From contig CAZTIH010000115.1 of NCBI GenBank assembly GCA_964613675.1, forward strand, positions 1-8,275: a stretch of DNA of 8,275 bases. The letters run 5' to 3'. The position numbers and the translations under genes are program-made. This document shows positions 1-6,960 of this stretch, piece after piece. The stretch's first letter is position 1. Each line of letters starts with the position of its first letter. The notes below the pieces were generated by a model. The model was not told where the DNA came from. It saw nothing but the letters and a program-made list of their open reading frames with translations, and did not search any database. The stretch comes from DAIUCA01 sp964613675 (lineage in GTDB: Bacteria; Pseudomonadota; Gammaproteobacteria; Competibacterales; Competibacteraceae).

Positions 1-2134
1 CCGTCCTCCTCGACCCGAGGGCGAACGTCCTCCACGCCGCGACGACAACCGCCCTCCTCGACCCGAGGGCGAACGTCCTCCACGCCGCGATGAGGGCCAA
101 AGTCGCCCGCCCATCGAAGCGGATGCAAACCGTCGGCCGGTTCGCGCTGTTCCCGAAAGCCGCGTTAAGAAACCGGCAACTGAAGTCAACAAGCGGCGTG
201 GCGAATCTGAAGAGGCGCAAAATCGTCGTCGTTTAGAAGCGCAGCGCGGAGGCCGTGGACGCGAACCGCTATTGCTGAATGACGACGACGACAGTGGTCA
301 ACGGGGCGGTGGTCGCAAGAAAAAAGGCGCTAAACTCGTGGCCAATAAACACGGTTTCGTTCGCCCCACGGCCCCCGTTGTTCGCGAGGTTCGCCTCCCT
401 GAAACGATAAGCGTGTCGGATTTAGCGGAAGCGATGTCGGTGAAAGCCACGGAAGTCATCAAAGTAATGTTCAAAATGGGCACGATGGTGACCATTAACC
501 AAATCCTCGATCAAGAGACTGCGGCCATCGTCGTCGAGGAGATGGGACACACTTATAAGTTATTGAAAGATAACGATTTAGAAGAAACCGTTACCGGTGA
601 AAACACGGATGCGCGGGGAGATTTAAACAACCGTGCGCCAGTCGTCACCATCATGGGCCACGTCGATCACGGGAAGACTTCGCTACTCGATTACATCCGA
701 CGGACTAAGGTTGCAGCGGGCGAAGCGGGCGGCATTACGCAACACATTGGCGCGTATCACGTGACGACCGACAAGGGGATGATTACCTTCTTCGACACCC
801 CCGGTCACGCGGCTTTTACCTCGATGCGAGCACGGGGCGCAAAAGTGACCGATCTCGTGGTTCTGGTCGTTGCAGCGGATGACGGCGTCATGCCCCAAAC
901 CGAGGAAGCCGTAAAGCATTCTCGGGCCGCCAATGTTCCGTTGGTGGTTGCCGTCAACAAAATTGACAAACCCGAAGCCGATCTCACTCGAATTCGCACG
1001 GATTTGACGAGTTTGCATGTCGTACCCGAAGAGTTTGGGGGGGATACGCAATTTGTGAATGTCTCTGCGAAGACCGGTCAAGGCATCGACGACTTGTTGG
1101 ACGCCATTTTGATTCAGTCCGAAGTGCTCGAACTCACCGCCCACACGGAAGGGCCTGCCAAGGGCACGGTCATCGAGTCTCGTCTTGATAAAGGACGCGG
1201 CCCCGTAGCGACGGTGTTGGTTCAGGATGGCTGTTTACGGCGGGGGGATTACGTGTTGTGTGGCCTCGAACATGGGCGTGTGCGGGCGATGCTCGATGAA
1301 ACCGGTCAATCTATCGAAGTCGCTGGGCCGTCCATCCCCGTGGAAATTTTGGGCCTCTCGGGAACCCCCAACGCCGGGGATGAAATGATCGTAGTGGCTG
1401 ATGAACGCAAAGCGCGGGAAGTCGCATTGTTCCGTCAGGGCAAGTTTCGCGAAGTTAAAATTGCGCGGGAAACGAAGGGGAAATTGGAGAACGTCTTCCA
1501 GCATCTCGAAGAGGGCAAAGTTCACACCCTCAACATTTTGCTCAAAACCGACGTTCAAGGGTCTGCTGAAGCGCTTGCCGAAGCCTTAGTCAAACTCTCG
1601 ACGAATGAAGTCAAGGTTAAAATTGTGTTGAGTGGTGTGGGCGGGATCACCGAATCGGATGCACAACTTGCCGTCACTTCAGAAGCCATCGTCATCGGCT
1701 TTAATGTTCGCGCAGACGGCGCAGCGCGGAAAATCCTCGAAGAACAGGGTATTCAACTGCGCTACTACAGCATCATTTACGAAGCCATCGACGACGTAAA
1801 AGCCGCGATGCAAGGGATGCTCACCCCAGAGTTCCGCGAACAAATCATCGGAGTCGCTCAGGTACGACAGGTATTTCGTTCCTCAAAATTCGGCACTATC
1901 GCTGGCTGCATGGTGGTGGAAGGCATCATCAAACGGCATAACCCCATCCGGGTGTTGCGCGAGGACATCGTGATTTATCAAGGTGAACTCGAATCACTCC
2001 GTCGCTTTAAGGAAGATGCCCAAGAGGTGCGACAGGGCTTTGAATGCGGGATTGGGGTGCGCGGGTACAGCGATGTGCGGGAAGGCGATAAAATCGAGGT
2101 CTTCGAGCGGATACAGGTGGAGCGCACGTTGTAA
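1..2134 (+). CDS. infB: Translation initiation factor IF2 (5'-truncated by window edge)
   Basis: IF2 is the GTPase that brings formyl-methionyl-tRNA to the 30S subunit and promotes subunit joining. The frame is open from base 2 (first full codon), so the true start lies upstream of the window; 710 residues are visible. The first ~90 residues are Arg/Pro/Glu-rich, repetitive and probably disordered. An IF2_N-type helical domain follows at about residues 125-185 (contains SVKATEVIK). The GTPase domain shows G1 GHVDHGKT (visible residue 219, base 656), G3 DTPGH, G4 NKID (base 956) and G5 SAK (base 1064). Beta-barrel domain II and the C-terminal domains that bind initiator tRNA follow to the TAA at 2132-2134. 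All GTPase motifs are intact, so the protein should be active. It is the first visible gene of the operon; rbfA begins at the very next base. A TTG at 272 could be mistaken for the start, but the upstream frame continues the basic linker typical of IF2. Confidence 0.98.
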   Translation, partial: RPPRPEGERPPRRDDNRPPRPEGERPPRRDEGQSRPPIEADANRRPVRAVPESRVKKPATEVNKRRGESEEAQNRRRLEAQRGGRGREPLLLNDDDDSGQRGGGRKKKGAKLVANKHGFVRPTAPVVREVRLPETISVSDLAEAMSVKATEVIKVMFKMGTMVTINQILDQETAAIVVEEMGHTYKLLKDNDLEETVTGENTDARGDLNNRAPVVTIMGHVDHGKTSLLDYIRRTKVAAGEAGGITQHIGAYHVTTDKGMITFFDTPGHAAFTSMRARGAKVTDLVVLVVAADDGVMPQTEEAVKHSRAANVPLVVAVNKIDKPEADLTRIRTDLTSLHVVPEEFGGDTQFVNVSAKTGQGIDDLLDAILIQSEVLELTAHTEGPAKGTVIESRLDKGRGPVATVLVQDGCLRRGDYVLCGLEHGRVRAMLDETGQSIEVAGPSIPVEILGLSGTPNAGDEMIVVADERKAREVALFRQGKFREVKIARETKGKLENVFQHLEEGKVHTLNILLKTDVQGSAEALAEALVKLSTNEVKVKIVLSGVGGITESDAQLAVTSEAIVIGFNVRADGAARKILEEQGIQLRYYSIIYEAIDDVKAAMQGMLTPEFREQIIGVAQVRQVFRSSKFGTIAGCMVVEGIIKRHNPIRVLREDIVIYQGELESLRRFKEDAQEVRQGFECGIGVRGYSDVREGDKIEVFERIQVERTL
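2..97 (+). repeat. Two 48-bp tandem repeats in the infB N-terminal region
   Basis: Two in-frame 48-base units (2-49 and 50-97) match at 43 of 48 positions by eye. Each encodes 16 residues made of two 8-residue halves: RPPRPEGE-RPPRRDDN, then RPPRPEGE-RPPRRDEG. Four successive RPPR blocks result. The array starts at the window edge and may continue upstream. It lies in the low-complexity linker of IF2, a part of the protein that varies greatly in length among bacteria. Confidence 0.93.
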
Positions 2135-2509
2135 ATGGCTGATTTTTCTCGTACTCGCCGCATTGGCGAACAGTTACGCCGCGAGCTGGCAGAGCTTATG
2201 CGTACGGAGCTGCACGATGCCCGTCTTAATCTCGTTTCGATTACGGCGGTGGAGGTCACTCGCGATCTGGCGTACAGCAAAGTTTTTGTCACGCTCTTAG
2301 GGGACGCCATCGACCGTCCCTTGGTGCTCAACCTGCTCAACGAGGCGGCGATTGAGCTGCGACGGCTACTGGGCAAGCGATTGCGTTTGCGGAGCATTCC
2401 CAAATTGAGCTTTCACTACGACGAATCGGTGGAATACGGTGCGAATTTATCGGCATTGATTAACCGTGTCGTCACGCCCTCTCCGTCGGAACCCGAAGAC
2501 GAATCGTAA
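2135..2509 (+). CDS. rbfA: Ribosome-binding factor A
   Basis: RbfA is a small single-domain (KH-like) protein that binds the immature 30S subunit and helps process and fold the 5' end of 16S rRNA; in E. coli it is also needed for growth in the cold. The 124-residue product is near the usual family length. It begins with the typical basic helix (DFSRTRRIGEQLRREL) and carries the diagnostic VTRDLAYSKVFVT stretch at about residues 45-57, followed by the IPKLSFHYDES strand near the C-terminus. The ATG directly follows the infB TAA with no gap. A GGTGGAG at 2116-2122, inside the infB end, is a plausible but distant ribosome binding site, so translation is probably coupled to infB. The stop overlaps the truB start by one base. 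Confidence 0.97.
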   Translation: MADFSRTRRIGEQLRRELAELMRTELHDARLNLVSITAVEVTRDLAYSKVFVTLLGDAIDRPLVLNLLNEAAIELRRLLGKRLRLRSIPKLSFHYDESVEYGANLSALINRVVTPSPSEPEDES

Positions 2510-3471
2510 TGTTAACAGGTCGCCCCTCAGCCCCTGTACGACGCCCCAAGCGATTAGTCGATGGGGTGTTGCTGCTCGACAAACCCGTCGGCCCATCGAG
2601 CAACCGCGTTTTACAACAGGTTAAAGGGCGCTTTCAGGCCCAGAAAGCGGGACATGGCGGCACCCTCGATCCTTTAGCCAGCGGCGTGCTGCCCATTTGT
2701 TTTGGGGAAGCAACCAAGTTTTCGTCTTTTCTCCTGGAGGGGGACAAAACCTATCGGATGCGGGTGCAGTTGGGCACGACCACGACGACGGGAGATGCAG
2801 AAGGGGAATCCCTCGCTCAACGTCCGGTACCTCCCCTGAGTGTCGCTTCATTAGAACCCGTATTGGCGCGTTTTCGCGGTGAAATTTGGCAAACCCCCCC
2901 GCGTTACTCCGCATTGAAGCAGGCGGGGGAACGGTTATGTGACCGAGTACGTCGGGGGGAAACGGTGGAAGTCACCCCGCGTAAAGTCACCCTGTACACC
3001 CTGCAACTGCTTGATTTAGGGGAAAATTGGTTTGACTGCACGGTAGATTGTTCTAAAGGCACTTACCTTCGGAGTCTTGCCGTCGATTTGGGAGAGGCGT
3101 TGGGGTGTGGCGGATTTGTAGCGCGACTCCATCGGGTGCGCGTCGCTCCGTTCACCGAGCCACCGATTTCGCTTACCCAACTCGACGCCACGCCCTCTGA
3201 GGATTTAACCCAACTTTTACTTCCCCTTGACAGCGCGTTACGCCACTGGCCAATCGTTCAGGTTTCTGGTTTAGCGGCCACGCACTTGTCTCGGGGACAA
3301 CCGCTTGTGGCTACGGGCACGGGCACTGTGCGGCTTTACGACGACCAACGCTTCCTCGGCATCGGGGAACATCGCGATGGACGTTTATGGCCCAAACGAC
3401 TGGTAAATCATTCCCAATCTCCTGATTTACCGCCTCTTTCTAACTCAGCGATACGCGAAAACACGGAGTAA
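2509..3471 (+). CDS. truB: tRNA pseudouridine(55) synthase
   Basis: TruB isomerises U55 in the T-loop of nearly all tRNAs to pseudouridine and also acts as a tRNA folding chaperone. The 320-residue product has the N-terminal DGVLLLDKPVGPSSN motif (about 18-32), the catalytic motif GGTLDPLASGVLP with the nucleophilic aspartate at D54 (codon at 2668), the RYSALKQAGERL motif, and CSKGTYLRSL with LGCGGFVARLHR further on. The last ~70 residues fit the C-terminal PUA-like RNA-binding domain. The ATG shares its A with the last base of the rbfA TAA (TAATG), a typical translational-coupling junction with no strong Shine-Dalgarno sequence. The ~20-residue C-terminal tail after LVNHSQS is less conserved and may be lineage-specific. 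Confidence 0.97.
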   Translation: MLTGRPSAPVRRPKRLVDGVLLLDKPVGPSSNRVLQQVKGRFQAQKAGHGGTLDPLASGVLPICFGEATKFSSFLLEGDKTYRMRVQLGTTTTTGDAEGESLAQRPVPPLSVASLEPVLARFRGEIWQTPPRYSALKQAGERLCDRVRRGETVEVTPRKVTLYTLQLLDLGENWFDCTVDCSKGTYLRSLAVDLGEALGCGGFVARLHRVRVAPFTEPPISLTQLDATPSEDLTQLLLPLDSALRHWPIVQVSGLAATHLSRGQPLVATGTGTVRLYDDQRFLGIGEHRDGRLWPKRLVNHSQSPDLPPLSNSAIRENTE

Positions 3472-3479
3472 TTCCAACC

Positions 3480-3749
3480 ATGGCTATGAATGCAGAACAA
3501 CGGGCACAAATTGTCAAAGACTATCAGCAGTCCCCCAACGACACGGGTTCCGCCGAAGTACAAGTTGCCCTGTTAACTCATCGAATCAACGATTTACAAC
3601 CCCATTTTCGGTCGCATAACAAAGATCATCACTCGCGGCGCGGGCTGCTGATGATGGTCAACAAGCGACGGAAATTGCTGGACTATCTGAAAGGGACGGA
3701 TAGAGATCGTTATCAGAATCTGATCCAACGTCTTGGTCTGCGTCGTTAA
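3480..3749 (+). CDS. rpsO: 30S ribosomal protein S15
   Basis: S15 is a primary 16S rRNA-binding protein of the central domain and takes part in the B4 intersubunit bridge. The product is 89 residues, the same length as E. coli S15, and contains the family signature NDTGSAEVQVALLTHRI, the KDHHSRRGLLMMVNKRRKLL segment that contacts rRNA, and the ending LIQRLGLRR. The start at 3480 gives the standard length. A CGGAG about 11 bases upstream, overlapping the truB stop codon, is the likely ribosome binding site. Only 8 bases separate it from truB, so any dedicated promoter would have to lie inside truB; I did not see a convincing one. Confidence 0.98.
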   Translation: MAMNAEQRAQIVKDYQQSPNDTGSAEVQVALLTHRINDLQPHFRSHNKDHHSRRGLLMMVNKRRKLLDYLKGTDRDRYQNLIQRLGLRR

Positions 3750-3752
3750 ACC

Positions 3753-5831
3753 ATGACGCCGATACGCAAAACTTTTCAGTACGGCCCCCACCTCGTCACG
3801 CTGGAGACGGGCGAAATTGCGCGTCAGGCTAAGGGCGCCGTGATGGTGAGCATGGCCGACACGGTAGTCCTCGTCACGACGGTCGCGGTAGGGGAAGATG
3901 GCGGACGTGATTTTTTCCCGCTAACTGTTAATTACCAAGAACGCAGTTATGCAGCGGGGCGGATTCCAGGGGGCTATTTCCGGCGGGAAGGACGCCCTAC
4001 CGAGAAGGAAACCCTTACTTCGCGCTTAATTGACCGTCCTTTACGCCCGCTGTTTCCCGAAGGCTTTACCCGAGAAGTGCAAGTCATTGCCACGGTGTTA
4101 TCGCTGAACCCCGAGGTCGATGCGGATATTCCGTCGATGATTGGGGCGGCGGCATCGGTAGCATTGGCGGGTTTACCGATCACGGCGAATTTGGGAGCAG
4201 CCAAGGTAGGTTACCGAGCGGGTCAATTCTTACTCAACCCGACGGCGACCGATTTGAAGACCTCAGATCTAGAATTAGTCGTGGCCGGTACGGAATCTGC
4301 CGTATTGATGGTCGAGTCAGAAGCGAAGGAACTCTCCGAAGAAGTCATGTTAGGGGCGGTTATGTTTGGTCATCGTGCGATGCAGACGGTGATTCAAGCG
4401 GTGAAGGAATTAGTTGCGGCAGTCAATCCAGAGTCCATTCCTTACGAGCCGCATACTTACGAAAAAGCCTTACTCGATGCGATTAACCAAATTTCCCTGG
4501 AAAAACTGACCGAAGCCTACTCGACAGCGGAAAAGAAAGCGCGTCAAAAAGCCGTCAAAGCCGTTAAGGAAAGTGTACTTGCCGAACTCGTCGGCGAAGA
4601 CGAAGGGAAATGGCCAGAAGCTGTAGTCAAAGCTGCATTTGGAGAGATTGAGTATCGCTTAGTACGTAATCGGATTCTTGATGGTTTACCGCGCATTGAT
4701 GGCCGTGACACAAAAAGCGTCCGTCCCATTACCATTCGCACGGGGGTATTGCCGCGCACCCACGGTTCGGCCTTGTTTACGCGAGGTGAAACCCAAGCCT
4801 TAGTGATCGCCACATTGGGAACGACGAAGGATGCACAGATTGTTGATGCAATTGAAGGTGAATACAAGGAAAACTTCATGTTGCATTACAATTTCCCGCC
4901 CTTCAGCGTCGGTGAGACGGGTCAGGTTGGTAGCCCAAAACGTCGTGAAATTGGTCATGGTCGCCTTGCGCGTCGAGGGGTACAGGCCATTATGCCCGAT
5001 TTGGATAAATTTCCTTACGTCGTTCGCGTTGTGTCAGAAATCACGGAATCCAATGGTTCGAGTTCAATGGCGTCGGTATGTGGTTCGAGTTTGGCGCTAA
5101 TGGACGCAGGGGTCCCCGTCAAGACGCCGGTTGCGGGAATTGCAATGGGATTGATTAAGGAAGCGGAGCGGTTTGCGGTCTTAACCGACATTCTTGGCGA
5201 CGAAGATCATCTCGGAGACATGGATTTTAAGGTAGCAGGAAGTGATCGCGGGGTCACGGCCTTACAAATGGACATTAAAATTGATGGCATTACCGAAGAG
5301 ATTATGAAAGTCGCTTTAACGCAAGCAAAGGCGGGAAGACTGCATATTTTGGAAATCATGAATCAATCCTTACCTCGACCGAGAGCAGGACTGTCGGAAT
5401 ATGCGCCGCGCATTGTGAGCATTCGCATTGATCCCGATAAAATCCGTGACGTAATTGGTAAGGGCGGGGTGACTATCCGTGCAATCACCGAAGAAACGGG
5501 AGCAACCATCGACATTGACGATGATGGGACTATTCGCGTTGCATCGGTCAATAAAGCGGCGGGAGATGCGGCGTTACGGCGGATTCAGCAAGTCACGGCT
5601 GATGTGGAAATCGGTAAGGTTTACGAGGGCAAAGTCACTCGTGTGGAAGGATTTGGGGCTTTTGTCAGTTTTTTACCCAATCGCGAGGGATTGGTACACA
5701 TTTCCCAGATGTCCGAACAACGCATTGCTAGTGCGTCTGAAGTCGTTAAAGTTGGGGATACGGTGGCGGTAAAGGTGTTAGAGGTGGATAAACAAGGGCG
5801 CGTACGCTTGTCAATGCGTGGAATGAGTTAA
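3753..5831 (+). CDS. pnp: Polynucleotide phosphorylase (PNPase)
   Basis: PNPase is a trimeric 3'-to-5' exoribonuclease that uses phosphate to release nucleoside diphosphates. It acts in mRNA decay, in gammaproteobacteria often with RNase E, and can run in reverse to add tails. The 692-residue product has the complete domain order: first RNase PH domain with the YFRREGRP RNA-binding motif (75-82), helical linker (about 230-310), second RNase PH domain with the acidic metal-binding block DILGDEDHLGDMDFK (479-493), KH domain with VIGKGG (567-572), and S1 domain (about 621-690). It stops right after the S1 domain, lacking the short Ala/Glu-rich C-terminal extension of E. coli PNPase (711 residues). 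The ATG lies 3 bases after the rpsO stop. I see no good Shine-Dalgarno sequence, so coupling to rpsO is likely. It is the last gene of the operon. Confidence 0.98.
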   Translation: MTPIRKTFQYGPHLVTLETGEIARQAKGAVMVSMADTVVLVTTVAVGEDGGRDFFPLTVNYQERSYAAGRIPGGYFRREGRPTEKETLTSRLIDRPLRPLFPEGFTREVQVIATVLSLNPEVDADIPSMIGAAASVALAGLPITANLGAAKVGYRAGQFLLNPTATDLKTSDLELVVAGTESAVLMVESEAKELSEEVMLGAVMFGHRAMQTVIQAVKELVAAVNPESIPYEPHTYEKALLDAINQISLEKLTEAYSTAEKKARQKAVKAVKESVLAELVGEDEGKWPEAVVKAAFGEIEYRLVRNRILDGLPRIDGRDTKSVRPITIRTGVLPRTHGSALFTRGETQALVIATLGTTKDAQIVDAIEGEYKENFMLHYNFPPFSVGETGQVGSPKRREIGHGRLARRGVQAIMPDLDKFPYVVRVVSEITESNGSSSMASVCGSSLALMDAGVPVKTPVAGIAMGLIKEAERFAVLTDILGDEDHLGDMDFKVAGSDRGVTALQMDIKIDGITEEIMKVALTQAKAGRLHILEIMNQSLPRPRAGLSEYAPRIVSIRIDPDKIRDVIGKGGVTIRAITEETGATIDIDDDGTIRVASVNKAAGDAALRRIQQVTADVEIGKVYEGKVTRVEGFGAFVSFLPNREGLVHISQMSEQRIASASEVVKVGDTVAVKVLEVDKQGRVRLSMRGMS

Positions 5832-5839
5832 CCCATAAG

Positions 5840-5860
5840 AGCCGCAGCAGCGGCTTTTTT
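5840..5860 (+). terminator. Intrinsic terminator of the infB-pnp operon
   Basis: A 6-bp GC-rich stem AGCCGC (5840-5845) and GCGGCT (5850-5855) encloses the loop AGCA and runs straight into a tract of six T (5855-5860). It begins 8 bases after the pnp stop codon. It is well formed for the plus strand; the minus strand has no matching U-tract, so it should act in one direction only. Confidence 0.93.
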
Positions 5861-5861
5861 A

Positions 5862-5890
5862 TTGCCAAAAATGACAACTCCAGGTAGTAT
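5862..5890 (+). promoter_or_regulatory. Sigma70-type promoter of the tRNA-Ser gene
   Basis: TTGCCA (5862-5867) matches the -35 consensus at 4 of 6 positions and TAGTAT (5885-5890) matches the -10 consensus at 4 of 6. The spacer is exactly 17 bases. The -10 is followed by GTCCCTCC, a GC-rich discriminator of the kind seen in stringently controlled stable-RNA promoters. The expected transcription start near 5897 would leave only a few leader bases before the tRNA. The -35 begins two bases after the pnp terminator T-tract. Confidence 0.75.
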
Positions 5891-5903
5891 GTCCCTCCTT
5901 TTT

Positions 5904-5994
5904 GGAGAGATGGCCGAGCGGTTGAAGGCGCACGCCTGGAAAGCGTGTATACGGCAACACCGTATCGAGGGTTCGAATCCCTCTCTCTCCGCCA
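5904..5994 (+). tRNA. tRNA-Ser (anticodon GGA)
   Basis: The full class II cloverleaf is visible. The acceptor stem is GGAGAGA (5904-5910) with TCTCTCC (5984-5990), followed by discriminator G5991 and encoded CCA (5992-5994). The anticodon stem CACGC/GCGTG holds the loop CTGGAAA, with anticodon GGA at 5938-5940, which reads UCC and UCU. A long variable arm ATACGG/CCGTAT (5949-5965), typical of serine tRNA, and the T-arm GAGGG-TTCGAAT-CCCTC (5967-5983) complete it. All stems pair perfectly as read. It is monocistronic by appearance, with its own promoter upstream and a convergent gene downstream. Confidence 0.98.
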
Positions 5995-6007
5995 ATCATC
6001 GCATCCC

Positions 6008-6030
6008 GTGAAGTTACGCTAAAACTTCGC
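6008..6030. other. Inverted repeat between tRNA-Ser and the DUF58 gene
   Basis: GAAGTT (6010-6015) and AACTTC (6023-6028) form a 6-bp stem around a 7-base loop, extendable to about 8 pairs with one wobble. It spans the stop codon of the DUF58 gene and lies in the 24-base gap to the convergent tRNA. Neither strand has a T-tract after it, so it is a poor intrinsic terminator. It may instead mark a 3' end made by processing or a weak bidirectional stop. Confidence 0.3.
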
Positions 6031-6960
6031 CAGAGCTTCTAGGCACTGACGTCGGTGTTCTGCCCCCTGATTGGGCGACAACACCAGATTCGGCAACCGC
6101 ATTCCGTAGCGCAAATTACGCTGTTCTGCATCCAATACCCATCGACAAAGTTGCGATAACCGAACCTCAGGTGAACCCTCCAAGCTCTGATAATCCAACC
6201 AAAGTTCGGGACGGGTCGGGCTGGCAAACTGCTTGACGGGCAAATCATGAGAACGCGCCGCCGCCTTCCACGCGATATGCCGAGGCGGGTCGCCAGCGCG
6301 ATAGGGCCGCAACCCCGCAAAATCATCGCTTCCAACCAGCGCAGTTGCCTTTCCCCGCCAGGACAAAACGGGTTCGTCAATGGGCAAAGGTCGCTGCCCT
6401 ATTGGTCTTGGATAAACCCAAACCCCTGCCGCAAACCCGACATAACTCCACGCGACAAACAACCCCAATGGATAACAGGTTTGCAGACAAAAATGTTGCG
6501 GTCTGAAATAGCCGCGCCGATCGGTTAAGACTTCTATCGGAAGGGGTGTCATTCCCGCATCGGGTAAATCAACATAGCTTGCGGATTGCTTTTGCCACTG
6601 TCCGCCCACCCCAAAACGATGCGAATTAGCCTGAATGGGGAGATGGAACTGGGCAACTTGTCCCGCAAAAACGGGCATCGCATAGCCAGGAAATACTTTT
6701 AAATTCAAAAGATTATCCCTAGTTCGCCACATCGCATTTCCCATCACGCCCACTAATAAAAAGACCAGTCCAAACCCCATGTTATTGCTGTAGTTGATGG
6801 ACCACAGCATGAGTACGCCAAGCAATCCAAAGAATCCATAACCCGCGGCGGTGGGGACGATGTAGATACGGGATCCAATAAGCGAAATCGGCCCATCTTG
6901 AATGGGATGTCGCTCTTCAAGCCATTGCTGATAGCGTTTTTTACCAATCAATTCAGTCAT
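6019..6960 (-). CDS. DUF58 domain-containing membrane protein
   Basis: DUF58 proteins are membrane-anchored, contain a von Willebrand A-like fold, and are nearly always encoded next to a MoxR ATPase; their exact biochemical role is unsettled, with links to envelope or protein-complex assembly. The 313-residue product has two hydrophobic segments near the N-terminus (about 38-55 and 62-78), which fit membrane anchoring with the rest as a soluble domain. The DUF58 signature is clear at 213-236 (DFAGLRPYRAGDPPRHIAWK). After it, LWLDYQS at 253-259 lies where a vWA domain starts, with D256 and S259 as a reduced DxSxS-like motif. The ATG directly follows the moxR TAA with no gap, so the two are surely co-transcribed and probably translationally coupled. 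No further gene of the operon follows, since the tRNA gene faces it 24 bases away. Confidence 0.9.
   Translation of the reverse strand: MTELIGKKRYQQWLEERHPIQDGPISLIGSRIYIVPTAAGYGFFGLLGVLMLWSINYSNNMGFGLVFLLVGVMGNAMWRTRDNLLNLKVFPGYAMPVFAGQVAQFHLPIQANSHRFGVGGQWQKQSASYVDLPDAGMTPLPIEVLTDRRGYFRPQHFCLQTCYPLGLFVAWSYVGFAAGVWVYPRPIGQRPLPIDEPVLSWRGKATALVGSDDFAGLRPYRAGDPPRHIAWKAAARSHDLPVKQFASPTRPELWLDYQSLEGSPEVRLSQLCRWVLDAEQRNLRYGMRLPNLVLSPNQGAEHRRQCLEALAKF

Noticed and set aside
1037..1043. Run of seven G inside infB, a possible slippage or frameshift site
   Set aside because: The IF2 frame continues with conserved motifs on both sides (NKID before, SAK after), and no alternative product is evident; ordinary for this G-run-rich sequence.
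683..1144. 153-residue open frame antisense to the infB GTPase domain
   Set aside because: It is a shadow of the strongly conserved GTPase coding region, with no recognisable family and no ribosome binding site that I can see.
1978..2403. 141-residue open frame antisense to the infB end and rbfA
   Set aside because: Composition is Arg/Ser-rich as expected for an antisense shadow, and it lies wholly over conserved infB and rbfA coding sequence.
5895..5907. CTCC-TTTTT-GGAG inverted repeat at the tRNA 5' end
   Set aside because: The stem is only 4 bp and the predicted transcription start near 5897 would leave its left arm mostly out of the transcript.
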